From NCBI GenBank assembly GCA_963921425.1, contig OY992833.1, forward strand, positions 4,404,501 to 4,468,500: a stretch of 64,000 nucleotides of DNA, written 5' to 3'. Positions within the stretch are counted from its first letter, which is position 1, and every line of letters starts with the position of its first letter. This DNA is from Dryas octopetala. Lineage: Eukaryota > Streptophyta > Magnoliopsida > Rosales > Rosaceae. Below the pieces are notes generated by a model, which worked only from the letters and a program-made list of their open reading frames with translations, had not been told where the DNA came from and searched no databases. Position numbers and translations under genes: made by a program. Below are positions 35,181 to 48,398 of the stretch, piece after piece.

Positions 35181-35703
35181 TTTTTTATTACTTATAGGCG
35201 TAAAATTATGACGTTGCCTTTAATTTAGTTTAGGATTTAGAAATGGCATGTAGGGTATATAAATGAGGTTTAGGATTTAGAATTAGAGTTTTGGAGCTTA
35301 TGGATTAGGGTTTAGATGTATTGACTAAACCCTAAACCGTTTTGCTGCATAACAATAAAATATAAACCTAATACAATCTAAATTTGAATAGTAATGTATG
35401 TTTATTAATTTATTGTATTTTTTTTTTTCATTTTGGCCAATAGTTAACTAAAATAAAATTATGAAAAAGTGCATTGAATTTAATTGTGAAAAATTTTACT
35501 AATTTATTTGTAATTAGCCCAATAAATTATTAGGCTAGGCGCGCAGCATGAGGTAGAACAGAATAAATAAATAAACTCAGGGCCATCTCTTGACATGAGC
35601 AGTATGACTATGATGAGCGACCGCTCAGGGCCCTCCAGGCTCTACTTGGGGGCCCCAAAAGTTTTAGGCCATATTCTTTTTTTTTTTTTTGTAAATTTAA
35701 CAT
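35181..35703. other. AT-rich DNA, no gene seen
   Basis: This interval contains several near-copies of GGTTTAGGATTTAG between 35230 and 35330 and otherwise nothing recognisable. Confidence 0.35.
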
Positions 35704-35897
35704 CACTACAAGAAATGTGAGCAAAGCCTACCAATGATTGGTTGCTATAAAAAGGGTAGTAATTGGGAACTTTAGTCCTTATTGCCTAATTGTCACCCAT
35801 TTCTGTTAAAATCAAAGCACTTTAGTCCTTATTGCTTAATTGCCACCCATTTTATAGCAACTAATGAGGGTGAGCTTTGTTCACATTTTTTGTAGTG
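35704..35897. mobile_element. CACTA-type MITE, TSD CAT
   Basis: This 194-bp element has termini CACTACAAGAAA and TTTTTTGTAGTG, the hallmark of CACTA (En/Spm) transposons, and a 3-bp duplication CAT on both sides (35701-35703, 35898-35900). It has an internal inverted or duplicated GGACTTTAGTCCTTATTGC-type core and no coding capacity. Confidence 0.88.
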
Positions 35898-35900
35898 CAT

Positions 35901-36050
35901 ATAAAAAATTAAAGAAAGATTTTAGGCCTAATTTATTCTTGAAACATCGATCTTTGCTTGTTACTTGATAATGATTTGGCTAAATGAAGATGAGGTTTAC
36001 TATTGTTGTTATTAACTTATTATAAATATTGATTCATCTTTTCAACACAT

Positions 36051-36086
<36 letters not shown>

Positions 36087-37263
36087 TATTTTCATGTAAG
36101 ATTATGTTAAAGCGAGCTCAAATTTTAATTTTCACACAGGTCTTCTGAAATTTTAGTACTAACCTTGATTAAATTTCTATGACAATTGACGTTTATACAA
36201 GCTTAAACTAGTTCAAGGCGTTTCTTTCCCTTGAGAAATAATGGGAAAAGAAAATGGTAAAATTTTACACATCTAATTTTTCTGTTATTGTCATATCCTT
36301 AGACCATTTGGTTCGCGGATTTGAGGTTTGAGAATGGAAAAATAATTTCAAATATATTTTTGGTAAGTGTAACCTTGTAATTCATGCTTCATGGAGAAAT
36401 TATGCCCCAAAATTGGGAAATTGAAATTCCAACCAACCTTGGCATCCGTCCCTATGAAAAACATTTATGAATTTTCAAGTCGAAATTCTCCCTAGCTATT
36501 AACAATTCAAAATACCGATCTGTCCAGAAAAAATTTGTTGGGTATATGAATAATTGAAAAAGTGGACAATTTTTATTTCATATTCTTTCACAAACCAAAC
36601 ATGAGAATGAAAATAAAAAAAAATATTTTCTGACTGTTTCCTTGACATATTAGCATTACAAAACATAGGAATGGTTTAATAAAAAAAATTTTAAAAATAG
36701 GAACGGAAGTAGGCTATTTTTTTTTTCTCTATTTGTTACTAGTTGCTAATTGACTATGATTAAGCTCAGAGGTGACAAATTGCCAACTGAAAACATATAG
36801 AAAATAATTAAACCTCAATTGTAACTTGTAAGCTTCAAATAGCTCTTTGATTTAAACCCTATGATAATTGCAAGTGACAACATAATCAAATTGCTTGACT
36901 TTTTGGGAACAAGTTACTCATGCTCAATTGTACAAGTTGCTGATGAATCTGTAACTGAAGGTAGAAAGCAAATTAGCCTCCGGCCCCAGCACCATTCAAT
37001 TTGCTGGTATTTATATAATTGCTTACAAGTATATTAAATTTACACGCCAATCAAACTTCTTGTTTTCCATAAGTCAATCAGATTCCATGACTCTGTCTAG
37101 AAAGGTATTATGACCATTTCCAATTATTCTAAAAATAACATGTTTCCTTTTGTGAATTACTAAATACACAACTTGTGACTCCAGAGAAGCTGTGCCCTCT
37201 CTTTACAACTCTTTCCTCCACAATCCGGCCACTACCTCCTTTTCTTCCCACTTGGTTCTCATT
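35901..37263. other. Intergenic AT-rich DNA with diverged third copy of the 600-bp segment
   Basis: This region holds a long poly-T run at 36053-36083 and the diverged copy described under 34585 (about 36790-37080). No gene was seen. Confidence 0.4.
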
Positions 37264-37272
37264 TTCTCTTTA

Positions 37273-37638
37273 GGGTTAAATACAAAAATGGTCCATGAAC
37301 TTTACAGTGAATCTCAGTTTGGTCCACTAACTATAAAAAGTGTCAATTTGGTCCACAAACTTTCCAATTTGTACCAAAGCAGTACAAACGCTAACTTTCA
37401 TCCGAAAATTAACGGAATTGGTCATATAAAAATGTGATAAACGGATTGAAATGCCTCTGAAAATGTGGTCACTTGTTGTGCACATGACCACTTTTCGTTA
37501 AATTTTTCGATAGAAGTTAACATTTGTACTGCTTTGGTACAATTTAAAAAGTTCGTGAACCAAATTAACACTTTTTATAGTTAGTAGACTAAATTGAGAT
37601 TTACTGTAAAGTTTGTGGACTATTTTTGTATTTAACCC
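37273..37638. mobile_element. Mutator-type fold-back MITE with perfect 9-bp TSD
   Basis: The 366-bp element begins GGGTTAAATACAAAAATGG and ends in the reverse of it. The arms pair over about 145 bases with some mismatches, leaving a short loop. The target duplication TTCTCTTTA is perfect (37264-37272 and 37639-37647), the 9-bp length typical of Mutator-like elements. Non-coding. Confidence 0.9.
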
Positions 37639-37683
37639 TTCTCTTTAACATTCCCCTTTTTACACTGTTAATTTACTCCTTTA

Positions 37684-38300
37684 AAGATGTATAGAAAATA
37701 ATTAACCCTCAATCCTAAGCTTCAAATTGGTCTTTGACTTGAACCCCATTTGACAACCCAATCAAATTACTTCAATATTTTTATATTTTTAATTTTTTAT
37801 AAGAACATGTTGACTGAGCTGACCCATGCAAGTTGCTGACAAACCAGTAATTTAAGGTAGAAGACAAATTAACTTCAATTGTTCTATTCAACTTAATTGT
37901 TATAATAGTTTCTAGCGAAAAACAAATTCCAAAATAGATTACAATTGCATTTAATCAAACTTATTTTTTTGTGTAGTCAATCAAACTTCTTGTTTAGCGC
38001 GCAGACTCCATATCATTGGATACCATCATCATCCAAAGCAAGAATTGCAGCAACCTCCAACTTGGGACCAGAAGACAAGCTCACAAAAATATTCTCCAAT
38101 GGCCTAAATAAATTATAGCAAATTACATTTAAATCAATAAAAAATTTCAATATTACATAATAGTCAAAGTACATTTTCTTTTCCCATAAAGGTCATTGAG
38201 TTTTGAAATTATATTTCATTTTAATCACAAAACTCAATCCACTTGATGATGTTATGTACTTTAGTGCATTGGGAAATACTAATTTTCTCATCCCTTTTTA
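37684..38300. repeat. 600-bp duplicated segment, copy 2
   Basis: This is a direct copy of 34585-35180. It lies immediately 3' of the fold-back MITE, which inserted next to but not inside it. Confidence 0.85.
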
Positions 38301-39653
38301 ATTATAAATTAATTAGCAATAGGAATAGGGGTCCAAGATCGTTATAAGCACTTATATAAGCCAATAATCTTTCAATGTAGGACAACACTTCATGGTCTCA
38401 TATCCTTTGCTCAATAATTTTGTAGAATTTAGAAAATTCAACTCAAAATCAATTAATAATGTGTGAAGAAGGTGACCCAAATCTATATTTTTCCTTAGTT
38501 CAACAATTTTTGTAAAACTTAGAACATCCAACCTAAAATTAATAAATAACGTGTAAAGAAAACAAGATCAACGATCATTATTAGGGGTGGAATTTTGAAC
38601 CGAAAAACCGACCAAGCCGAAGGCGGTTGTGGCGGTTTTTTTATTTTCGATATGAAATCGGTAGGAATATTGAAACCGTTGTACCGACCGAACCAACCAA
38701 TATGTTTAATTTATTATTTTTAAATTCTTTTTTTATTTTTAAATACCTAGCATATTATGGACCATTTGATTTAGGGTGCATGTGATTATCATGCACCCTA
38801 GCTGTCGTTCCTCGAATTTCGGGCTTATGGTAATTTTGTTACTTAAGTTTTCAAACCTTGTTCTTAAGGTTTGTTTAAAGGAATTAGAATTTTTCTTAAC
38901 TTTGTTTTAATTAACTTAGACCTTTGATTGTGGTTCTAGAATTTAGATGCTTGGAAGTGAATTTTGGAAAAGGAAATTCAAGAGTTTAGTGATTATTTTG
39001 TTCATTTTCATTTTTTTACAATTAAATCATGAAAGGAGAATTTTCCATAATTTTCCTAGAAGCGATTTAACTATTTTGAGGCTATAGGAAATTAGTACTC
39101 AGTGAGACAAGTCTGTAGGATTTTTCGGAGAATTATTTGGAGTACCGAGCTATTTTTGGTGAATTTCTGAAGTTGGAGAAATTAGAAAAAAAAAATAGGA
39201 AAAAAAGGAAAAAGAAAAGAAACTGATGACTGGGACTAACAACGCACACGTGGCGCGCTGTCATTAGGCGCTCAGGCTGACGCAGCGCTGCTGTGGCGCT
39301 GAGTAAGTGAGCTCGATCACAAGCTCGCGTTAAGACTAGTCACACCGAATCTCCCTCTCTCCTTCTAATTCTGACCGTTCGGCCTCATTAAAGCCAAAAT
39401 TATCTTGGTCGTTGATCTGATGGAGTGAACCAGTCACAACTGGATGGGTCGCTTTGACCCGCATGATCCGCCCATCTCTCTAGCCAGTTTCGCTCGTTTT
39501 GTCTCATACAAAACCCACATTTTTGACCCATTTTGCCTCCGTAACCCGGTTCGGTTTCTACACTAGTGTTAGTGTGTTTTAGTGCATTTTGTCCCACATT
39601 AAAAACTTACAACTTTTTCCCACCCTCTTGTGCCTATAAATAAAGACCTTTAT

Positions 39654-42600
39654 TGTAACAACCCGAACCTCGGCCCTAATAAACATAGCAAAACACTATC
39701 ATTTAAACTTCTTTTCAAAGAATGAGTTATACACTTAACGTAATAAATAAATACATATAATAAATCAGAGTGCGAGCCCAAAAACATTTATGTAAAATCA
39801 CTTTCTAAAATCGGTTTAACTCAAATTAAAATGGGTCCCACTACCACGTCTTCTCCTCACTACTTCCTCAACCTGCTTAACCTGCAAAACAACAACAACC
39901 ACACTGCACCACGTCCATGGTACACCGGGTCATTCAAACAAATAACTCGGTAAGCTCACTAGAGCTCATATCAGTGAAATGATGTAATAGTTATCCTTAA
40001 TAAATAATCACATAACTTCAAAATACTTTTCCTCAATTATCACAATTTACAAAATATTCACAAAAATTTCAAGGCATAAATAATTAATCCTCATAGGTCC
40101 GTAATTCCTCAATAATTCTTCAATTTCCATACTCAATAATAAACACAATAATATCCAATATTACTCAATCACATAATAATTTCATCCACCAATGATCCAA
40201 ACATCGATAATCATAATTCCTCATATTCACAATAAATTCCACCAATTATAATAATCTTTCTGCAAATCAATTGCCTAATCGTCAACTATTAACCTCAACC
40301 TCAAATCATTCACATCCTAATTAACAACCTCAATTCATTCACATCCTAATTAACAACCTCAATTCATTCACATCCTAATTAACAACCTCAATGCATAATC
40401 ACCATCAATTCCATCCTCAAGATTCAAGCCTAGACTTTACCAAGTTCTAGCCAAAACAAATCCTAGCAAACAAATGCATACACACAAACAAAGCAACAAA
40501 TCCAGTTATCTAATTTCACTCACATCGCTATTTGAAATCCCCCAATTTTAAGACCATTTCTCAAATCCATCTTTTAAATCATCTCAAAACTGTAAATCGA
40601 CCTCTGAAGAACAAATAATACTCTCAAGCTGTAAAACTATTAAAATGTCTGAAATAAAACACAATGTCTTACTGAAACTGTCATTTAAAATGTTTACTGA
40701 TGAAAAATCATTTCTCAAAATACTCTACAACTGAAACCTCACGCTACACTAGTACCTGGGGAACTGCTGGTCATACACTGAGGTAATTAAGCTCGCCACA
40801 TCCCGTGCATATATACGAGCAATCAGATAACTAGACTCGCCACTTCCCGTGATGAGTGATCTCGATGCACAGGCAGGCAGAAATGCTCGCCACTTCTTGT
40901 GCAGAGCAAATCTATACACGAGCAGGCATGAATGCTCGACACTTCTCATGCAGAGCGAATCTATGCGCGAGCAGGTAGGAATACTCGCCATTTCTCGTGC
41001 AAAGAGAATCTATGCACGAGCAGGCAGGAATGCTCGCCACTTCTCGTGCAGAGCGAATCTATACATGAGCAGGCAGGTAACTAGGCTCGCCACTTCCCGT
41101 GCAGAGCGAATTGATGCACGGGCAGGCAGGTATTCTCGCACAACCTCAATCACAACGTTCTCGAAACTAACTCATAACTATCATTGTTTAACAATATATT
41201 AATGCCCATTGTATTTCTTTTCAGATTCATCCCTACATATGCATCATCATCAACACTTGTTGTGGGAAAATTTATTCTTAAAACATTTATAAAACAAGGT
41301 CCACTCACTGTTTACTCCGAACTATGCAAAATCCTTTCCGAAATTGATTCCTATTCACGACCCCTCACTTGTTTGCCACTCAAATCATACCAACACTTCC
41401 TCAATGAGTAACTTGATTATCCTGTAAAATAATTGCCTAATCATCATTCATTAATCCTCGATAATAAGCATTTCTTCTCTAATTCAGCAATTATTCTCAG
41501 GGCAACTCTATAATTTCCAATTAATTTCTTAGCCTCAAATCCTCATCAATTCATTCTCATAATCTAAACCCTACACTTAGTCTTCTCGAACATATAACAA
41601 CAAACACAAAAAACAAAAAATTCACTAACGGTACTCTACATTACAATCCAATAAGTTTCACTCACAGTGCAACCACGTGAAAAGACCGAAATACCCTTGG
41701 ACGACAACACGCTCGGATAACAAATCTGGCAGCATGACGGCATCAGAAATAAGATTTCCCGAGCCCGTGTACTTGTTAAGACCAGACAACCAAATAAAAT
41801 CACAATTCAGAAACACAAACGGCCACTAAGCGACCGAAACGGGCTGCCGTCACCACACACGGTGGCTGCCCAACTTAGAACAGCATACAAAACACACAGA
41901 AACTCACCCACAAGCTTCGGGTGACTGGCCAAAGGCCAAAAACTAATAATTAGAGTCATCAGTATGACCAAACACTGCGGAACTCGCGGTGGTCCGTGGT
42001 GGTCAACCTGCAAAATTTCTGAACTCAAAATCAACCTAAACAAATTGCACAGGCACGAAGGAGACGTCGAGATGATCAACTTTTATACCTTGGTCGACGG
42101 CCAAATCTCACCGAAAATGGCCGAAATCGGCGGTGGAAGCCGCCGGCCTTCACAGCGTCGATTCGTCGTCGAGGAGCATCAGGTGGACGATCGAAGCACA
42201 CCACTGTGCTCGGCTCGACGAGAGGAAGCTTGCTGGGCCGGAGCTGGGCCGCGAAGACACCGGAAATGGCGAGTCAATGCCGAAGCTCCAAACGGGCGAA
42301 AACTGGGTTCTCGATTTGGGGAATTTCTAGGCTGAACGGAGACTAGGGGAAGGAAGAAGAAGGGACGGCGAGCTCAGGGAGCTTTTGTCCACCTCCTTCC
42401 TCCGCCAGACGCGCGCCGGTGACAGAACAGCGGTGCTGAACGGGCGAGAGAGAGAGAGAGAGTGAGTGAACCGGGGAGAGAGGAGAGAGAATCAGAGATA
42501 AATGGAATTTTGGGTAATTAAAACCCATTCATGCAAAATTACGAAATTGCCCCTCCCTTCAAATGCCCATATCTCTCAAACCATAACTCTGATTTACGCG

Positions 42601-42824
42601 TGCTTTGTATTTACAAACTCGTGGACTCGAGACCTATCCAACGTACCCAAAGTCAAAATCAAAAGTCTAGTAATTTTAAAAGTTAACTTTGGGTCAAGCC
42701 CAATTTAAAACAAAAATTAAAAATTAAACCAAAACCTTTTTATTTTCCAAATAAATTCCCAAAATGATAAAAATAAATTCTCAAAATATTTAGAATAAAT
42801 CCTTGAAAAATACGGGATCTCACA
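39654..42824 (-). mobile_element. Solo-LTR-like fossil inserted in another LTR
   Basis: It reads on the minus strand from TGTGAGATCCCG to GGGTTGTTACA, 3,171 bp with TG..CA ends. Flanks are TTTAT (39649-39653) and TTTGT (42825-42829), a 5-bp duplication with one change. The paralogous stretch at 46525-46545 shows the empty site (AAAGACTCTTGTACCTC). Its first 400 bases resemble the start of the fossil at 6122. It carries a diverged tandem repeat at 40790-41130 (GCTCGCCACTTCCCGTGCAGAG). No proteins were seen. Confidence 0.75.
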
Positions 42825-43557
42825 TTTGTACCTCATTTTCACTTGCATCGCCAAGTGAAGTTAGAATTACTCACTCCTTAGTTTCTTTGGGAGTCTCTCG
42901 AGACAAATCAAAAAGGAAGAAAATTCTCATAGTTTAAAAGTTTTGGAGAGCAAGCTCTAGGAGGAGGAGTCCAAAAGAGTGGAGTCTAGCTAAGGAGGTC
43001 TACAACTGGGTAAGTGTTTTAATATTTTCTTATTTATTTTTCTTAGGCTTTAATATTAGGTTGCATGCTTAGATTAATTAAGTATGATTTATTTATTAAT
43101 TAAGCATGCCTAGATTTATTTTGGAGATTTAATTGCTTAATTTATTTGGTTAATTAAGCATGATTAGTTGTAGACTTAATTTCGAGATTTAATTTAAGGC
43201 TAATAACATGTTAGGCTTATCACGACCCTTTGGTAGAGATTAAGTTGGACTTAAGTCATTATTCAATCTTAATTAATTAGTGGTTATCAATTAAGTTACT
43301 TGGATAGTACTTATGTTAATTTGATTTAATATAAATTAATTTATGCAATTACTTTGAATTAAAGCAATTAGTCAAATGGTTTGACTTTAAGATAAAACCC
43401 TGAAATTAATAAACCCTTAAAGAGTAGAGTTTGGTCCACTTAGGACTAGAGTCTTTTAAGGAAGTATGACTCAAGAGGAAGGGTCATCACGAAATTGTGT
43501 TGAACTTAACTTTTAACTAAGTTGTCGTATGTCGGACACTAGGAACATAAGTTATCG

Positions 43558-44206
43558 TAAAATCACAATTCAGAAACACAAACGGCTGCTAAGCGACTGA
43601 AACGGGCTGCCGTCACCATACACGGTGGCTGCCCGACTTAGAACAGCATACAAAACACACAGAAACTCACCCACAAGCTTCGGGTGACTGGTCAGAGGCT
43701 AAAAACTAATAATTAGAGTCATCGGCATGACCAAACACTGCGGAACTCGCGGTGGTCTGTGGTGGTCAACCTGCAAAATTTCTGAACTCAAAATCAACCT
43801 AAAAAAATTGTACAGGCATGAAGGAGACGTCGAGAGGATCAACTTTTATACCTTGGTCGATGGCCAAATCTCGCCGAAAATGGCCGAAATCGGCGGTGGA
43901 AGCCGCCGACCTTCACAGCGTCGATTCGTCGTCGAGGAGCGTCAGGTGGACGATCGAAGCACTCCACTGTGCTCGGCTCGACGAGAGGAAGCTTCATGGG
44001 TCAGAGCTGGGCTGCGAAGACACCGGAAACGGCGAGTCAATGCCGGAGCTCCAAACGGGCGAAAACTGGGTTCTCGGTTTGGGGAATTTCTAGGCTGAAC
44101 GGAGACTAGGGGAAGGAAGAAGGAGGGACGGTCAGCTCGGGGAGGTTTTGTCCGCCTCCATCCGCCGCCGGACGCACACAGGTGACAGAACAGCGGTGCT
44201 AAAAGG

Positions 44207-44261
<55 letters not shown>

Positions 44262-45203
44262 CTAGGGAGAGAGGAGAGAGAATCAGAGATAAATGGAATT
44301 TTGGGTAATTAAAACCCATTCATGCAAAATTATGAAATTGCCCCTCCCTTCAAATGCTCGTATCTCTCAAACCATAACTCTGATTTACGCGTGCTTCGTG
44401 TTTACGAACTCGTGGACTCGAGACCTATCCAACGTGCCCAAAGTCAAAGTCAAAAGTCTACTAATTTTAAAAGTTAACTTTGGGTCAAGCCCAATTTAAA
44501 ACAAAAATTAAAAATGAAACCAAAACCTTTTTATTTTCCAAATAAATTCCCAAAATGATCAAAATAAATTCTCAAAATATTGAGAATAAATCTTTGAAAA
44601 ATACGGGATCTCACATTTGTACCTCATTTTCACTTGCATCGCCAAGTGAAGTTAGAATTACTCACTCCTTGGTTTCTTTGGGAGTCTCTCGAGACAAATC
44701 AAAAAGGAAGAAAATTCTCATAGTTTAAAAGTTTTGGAGAGCAAGCTCTAGGAGGAGAAGTCCAAAAGAGTGGAGTTTAGCTAAGGAGGTCTACAACTGG
44801 GTAAGTGTTTTAATATTTTCTTATTTATTTTTCTTTGGCTTTAATATTAGGTTGCATGCTTAGATTAATTAAGTATGATTTATTTATTAATTAAGCATGC
44901 TTAGGTTTATTTTGGAGATTTAATTGCTTAATTTATTTGGTTAATTAAGCATGATTAGTTGTAGACTTAATCTCGAGATTTAATTTAAGGCTAATAACAT
45001 GTTAGGCTTATCACGACTCTTTGGTAGAGATTAAGTTGGACTTAAGTCATTATTCAATCTTAATTAATTAGTGGTTATCAATTAAGTTACTTGGATAGTA
45101 CTTAGGTTAATTTGATTTAATATAAATTAATTTATGCAATTGCTTTGAATTAAAGCAATTAGTCAAATGGTTTGACTTTAAGATAAAACCCTGAAATTAA
45201 TAA
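43558..45203. repeat. 1.6-kb direct duplication of 41795-43412
   Basis: The copies share an offset of 1,763 bases and differ by few substitutions. The main length difference is a GA microsatellite (about 44211-44257), expanded relative to the shorter run near 42447-42463. The duplicated block spans the inner LTR's end and the host LTR, so it arose after that insertion. Confidence 0.9.
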
Positions 45204-46559
45204 GCACTTATATAAGGCTATAATCTTTCAATGTAAGACAACACTCCATGGTCTCACATCCTTTGCTCAATAATTTTGTAGAATTTAGAGCATTCAACTC
45301 AAAATCAATGAATCATGTGTGAAGAAGGCGACCCAAATCTAATATTTTTGCTTAGTTCAACAATTTTGTAAAACTTACAGCATCCAACCTAAATTAATAA
45401 ATAATGCGTAAAGAAAAAAAGATAGATGGTCACTATTAGAGATGAAATTTTGAACCAAAAAACTAACTGAGCCGAACCAGGCGGTTGTGGCGGTTTTTTG
45501 ATTTTCGGTATGAAATCGGTAATCAATTGGTGGTCCATAACGACCAACAAGTGTCAGAGCGAACACGGTTAGGAATATTGAAACCGTTGTATTGACCAAT
45601 ATGTTTAATTTATTATTTTTAAATTATTTTTTTATTTTTAAATACCTGGCATATTATGGACCATTTGATTTAGGGTACATGTGATTATCATGCACCCTAC
45701 CTGTCGTACCCCGAATTTAGGGCTTATGGTAATTTTGTTACTTAAGTTTTCTAACCTTATTCTTAAGGTTTGTTTAAAAGAATTAGAATTTTCCTTTACT
45801 TTGTTTTAACTAACTTAGACCTTTAATTGAGGTTCTAGAGTTTAAATGCTTGGAAGTGAATTTCGGAAAAAGAAATTCAAGAGTTTAGTAATTATTTGGT
45901 TCATTTTCATTTTTTTGGAATTAAATTATGAAAGGAGGATTTTCCATAATTTGTTTGGAAGTGATTTAACTATTTTTAGGTTATAGGAAATTATTACTTA
46001 GTGAGACCAGTCCTTAGGATTTTTCGGAGAATTATTTGGAGTCTCGAGCTATTTTTGGTGAATTTCCGAAGTTGTAGAAATTAGAAAAAAATAGCAAAAA
46101 GGGAAAAGAAAAGAAATTGCTGACTGGGACTGACAGCGCACACGTAGCGCGCTATGATTGGGCACGCAGGCTGATGTGGCGCCATTGTGGCATTGAGTAA
46201 GTGAGCTTACAAGCTCACGTTAAGACTAGTCACACCAGATCTCCCTCTCTCCTTCTAATCCTGACCGTCCGACCTCATTAAAGCCAAAATGATCTTGGCA
46301 GTTGATCTGATGGAGTGACTCGGTCACAGCCGGATGGGTTACTTTGAGCCGTGTGACCTGCCCATCTCTCCAGCCGGTTTCGCCTATTTTGTCTCACAGA
46401 AAACCCACATTTTTTACCCGTTTTTCCTCCCTAACCCGGTTTGGTTTCTACACTAGTGTTAGTGTGTTTTAGTGCATTTTGTCCAACATTGAAAATTTAC
46501 AACTTCTTCCCACCCTCGTGTGCCTATAAATAAAGACTCTTGTACCTCATTTTCACTTG

Positions 46560-47090
46560 CACCATCTGATGTTGAGCCCCATAGTCATGGTACTGACTTA
46601 CTGTTACGAAAGTTTGGTCTCTAAGATTAAAATTTTTAGCTAGCTCTTAAATCGAGAATCCTTTAGTACTTGTGATCGACTTTCTAGATTCATGTTTAAC
46701 TGGTTAATGTTTATTTCTTCATCGTCCATTGACAATGGTTCTAATTAATTCACTGCATATTGGGGATCTCTCTCTCTCTCTCTGTTTTTTGTGTGAAAAT
46801 GGGAGTGTTGTCTTACATAGAAAATTTATAGTTTAGTAAAAGTGCTAATAAGTATCTTAGACGTCCATTCCTATTGCCAATTGTTTTGTTGGGTAGCAGG
46901 TTGTAATAGAGGGTTTATCTTGTTATTATATCTTTTATTGAAAAAAAAAAAAAAAAATCCTCAAGCTTCACTGCCCTCTAATTTGATTTTGGCAAGTATT
47001 CTCATCAAGTAGCATTTACGCCCTGCAACACTCAAATGCCTAATTAACCAAAGAACAATACTTGGGTCAACGTTGTGGGTACCTCAAGGT
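46560..47090. other. Non-coding spacer with CT and poly-A tracts
   Basis: This region has a TCTCTC run at 46768-46782 and a poly-A run at 46940-46957 following TTTTATTG. The latter could be the tail of a retroposed copy, but no 5' part or coding sequence was identified. Confidence 0.35.
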
Positions 47091-47099
47091 CAGCTCACG

Positions 47100-48175
47100 C
47101 CCCAAAATTCTGATTTTGGCAATGTCGGCGCATAATCGAAACCGTTCACTTTTTAGATCATCTATTATGGTGCGTTTGGATGAAGTAGTTTGAAATTACT
47201 AAGGAATTCACAAATGACGGAATTTAAAACGATGTGATTTAAAATTCTAGAATATGTAGATTCTCTTGTTTGGATAACATGTAAACATAATAGAGTTTAA
47301 ATACGGAATTTATGGTAGTTTTAATTTTTGATGCATCAATTCAAAAGAGTGATGGTGATGGTGATGGTGATGGTGGCAACAATAAAAATGATGTTTATGG
47401 TGAGTTGACCATATTGGTAGGGGTGATGGCCCACAAGCAATGGGAGAAATGGTGGTGGCTAAAATTGGGGTGTTGGCGGTGGCGGTGGTGGTGTCGGCAA
47501 TGGCGGTGATGGTGGTGGCGGTGGTGATGGTGATGGTGGTGGTGGTGGTGGTGGTGGTGGTGGTGGTGGTGATGGTGATGGTGGTGGTGGCGGCAGCGGT
47601 GGTGGCGGTCTCGGTGTTGGTGGTGGTGGTGGCGGGGGTGGTGGTGACGTTGGCGGCAGTGGTGGTAGTGTCGACATGACTTATTTTTCTTTTGTAAAAA
47701 TTGGAATTTTGAAAATGACACCAATTTAGGTAGAATTTAAAATTGAAATTTACAGCCTTCAAATCCCAAGTTTTTTTCCACCTAAAATTTACAAAATTCT
47801 GTATTTATTGATCCAAACAAGGAAATTAGAGCAAGTAATTTCTTAAATGCTGAGTTTTGTTTAAATTCCAAGTTTTTTTCCTTCATCCAAACACACCATT
47901 ATAGATCTCCTCTACAAAAAATTAACTCAATCGGAAATCGTTTGGTTATATAACTGTTATCGATTAAATAAAAAAAATCAACGGTTTGATAAAAAAATTA
48001 CTTTTTAATTGAAAACCATTTATTTTTTCTATTTAATTAATATTTATATAATCAAACGATTTCCAATTGATTTGATTTTTTGTAAAGATGATCTTTAATA
48101 TGTTATTTAAAAAGTGAACTGTTCCAATTATGCGTCGACATTGCCGAAATTAGAATTTGGAAAAGTGGGGTGACC
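47100..48175. mobile_element. Two MITEs, one inside the other, with GGT microsatellite core
   Basis: The outer arms (GGCAATGTCGGCGCATAATC near 47118 and its reverse near 48130) pair over roughly 60 bases. Inside, a second pair (GGTGCGTTTGGATGAAG near 47170 and its reverse near 47885) marks an inner hAT-like MITE of about 730 bp. The inner element contains the trinucleotide tract at 47349-47680 (GGT/GAT/GGC). Target duplications could not be settled. Confidence 0.6.
47349..47680. repeat. GGT/GAT/GGC microsatellite
   Basis: A 330-base impure trinucleotide tract is dominated by GGT, with GAT and GGC interruptions. It opens reading frames on both strands (poly-His, poly-Pro, poly-Val) that are artefacts of the repeat. 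Confidence 0.95.
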
Positions 48176-48398
48176 CATGTATTGTTCCCATCGAAATAAG
48201 CTTCAAGACCTAACCAAACAAAATATACCAGAAGAACAAACTACTTCAAATTAGTTGAGTGCATTACAGTCCTTTAGAAAGATACAAACACAAAATCTAA
48301 TCCCTACTAAACTCTTCATATGCAACATATCAGCTAATCCCAAACTATAAACAAATAGGTAACTTTGTTTTAGATTCATGTTCTTGTCAAACAGTGCC

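Larger units (their letters stand above)
38347..46550. mobile_element. Nested and duplicated LTR fossil complex
   Basis: A segment starting GCACTTATATAAG at 38347 recurs at 45204, and both copies include an LTR-like start (TGTCGTTCCTCGAATTTC at 38803; TGTCGTACCCCGAATTTA at 45702), a TATA-like CCTATAAATAAAG and a leader. The first copy is interrupted by another LTR fossil (39654-42824). A 1.6-kb block (41795-43412) is repeated at 43558-45203, directly followed by the second copy. No gag-pol reading is visible. The complex is broken and incomplete, old, and rearranged after the inner insertion, since the duplicated block spans the inner junction. Confidence 0.7.

Noticed and set aside
38580-38720. 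Separate small transposon with GAACCGAAAAACCGACC motif
   Set aside because: It is present in both copies of the duplicated LTR flank and no ends were visible, so it is kept as part of that complex.
40749-41202. Open frames of 80-117 codons on both strands
   Set aside because: They are produced by the diverged tandem repeat (GCTCGCCACTTC..) of the LTR fossil.
47310-47762. Thr-, His-, Pro- and Val-rich frames of 72-150 codons
   Set aside because: All are readings of a GGT/GAT/GGC microsatellite inside a MITE.
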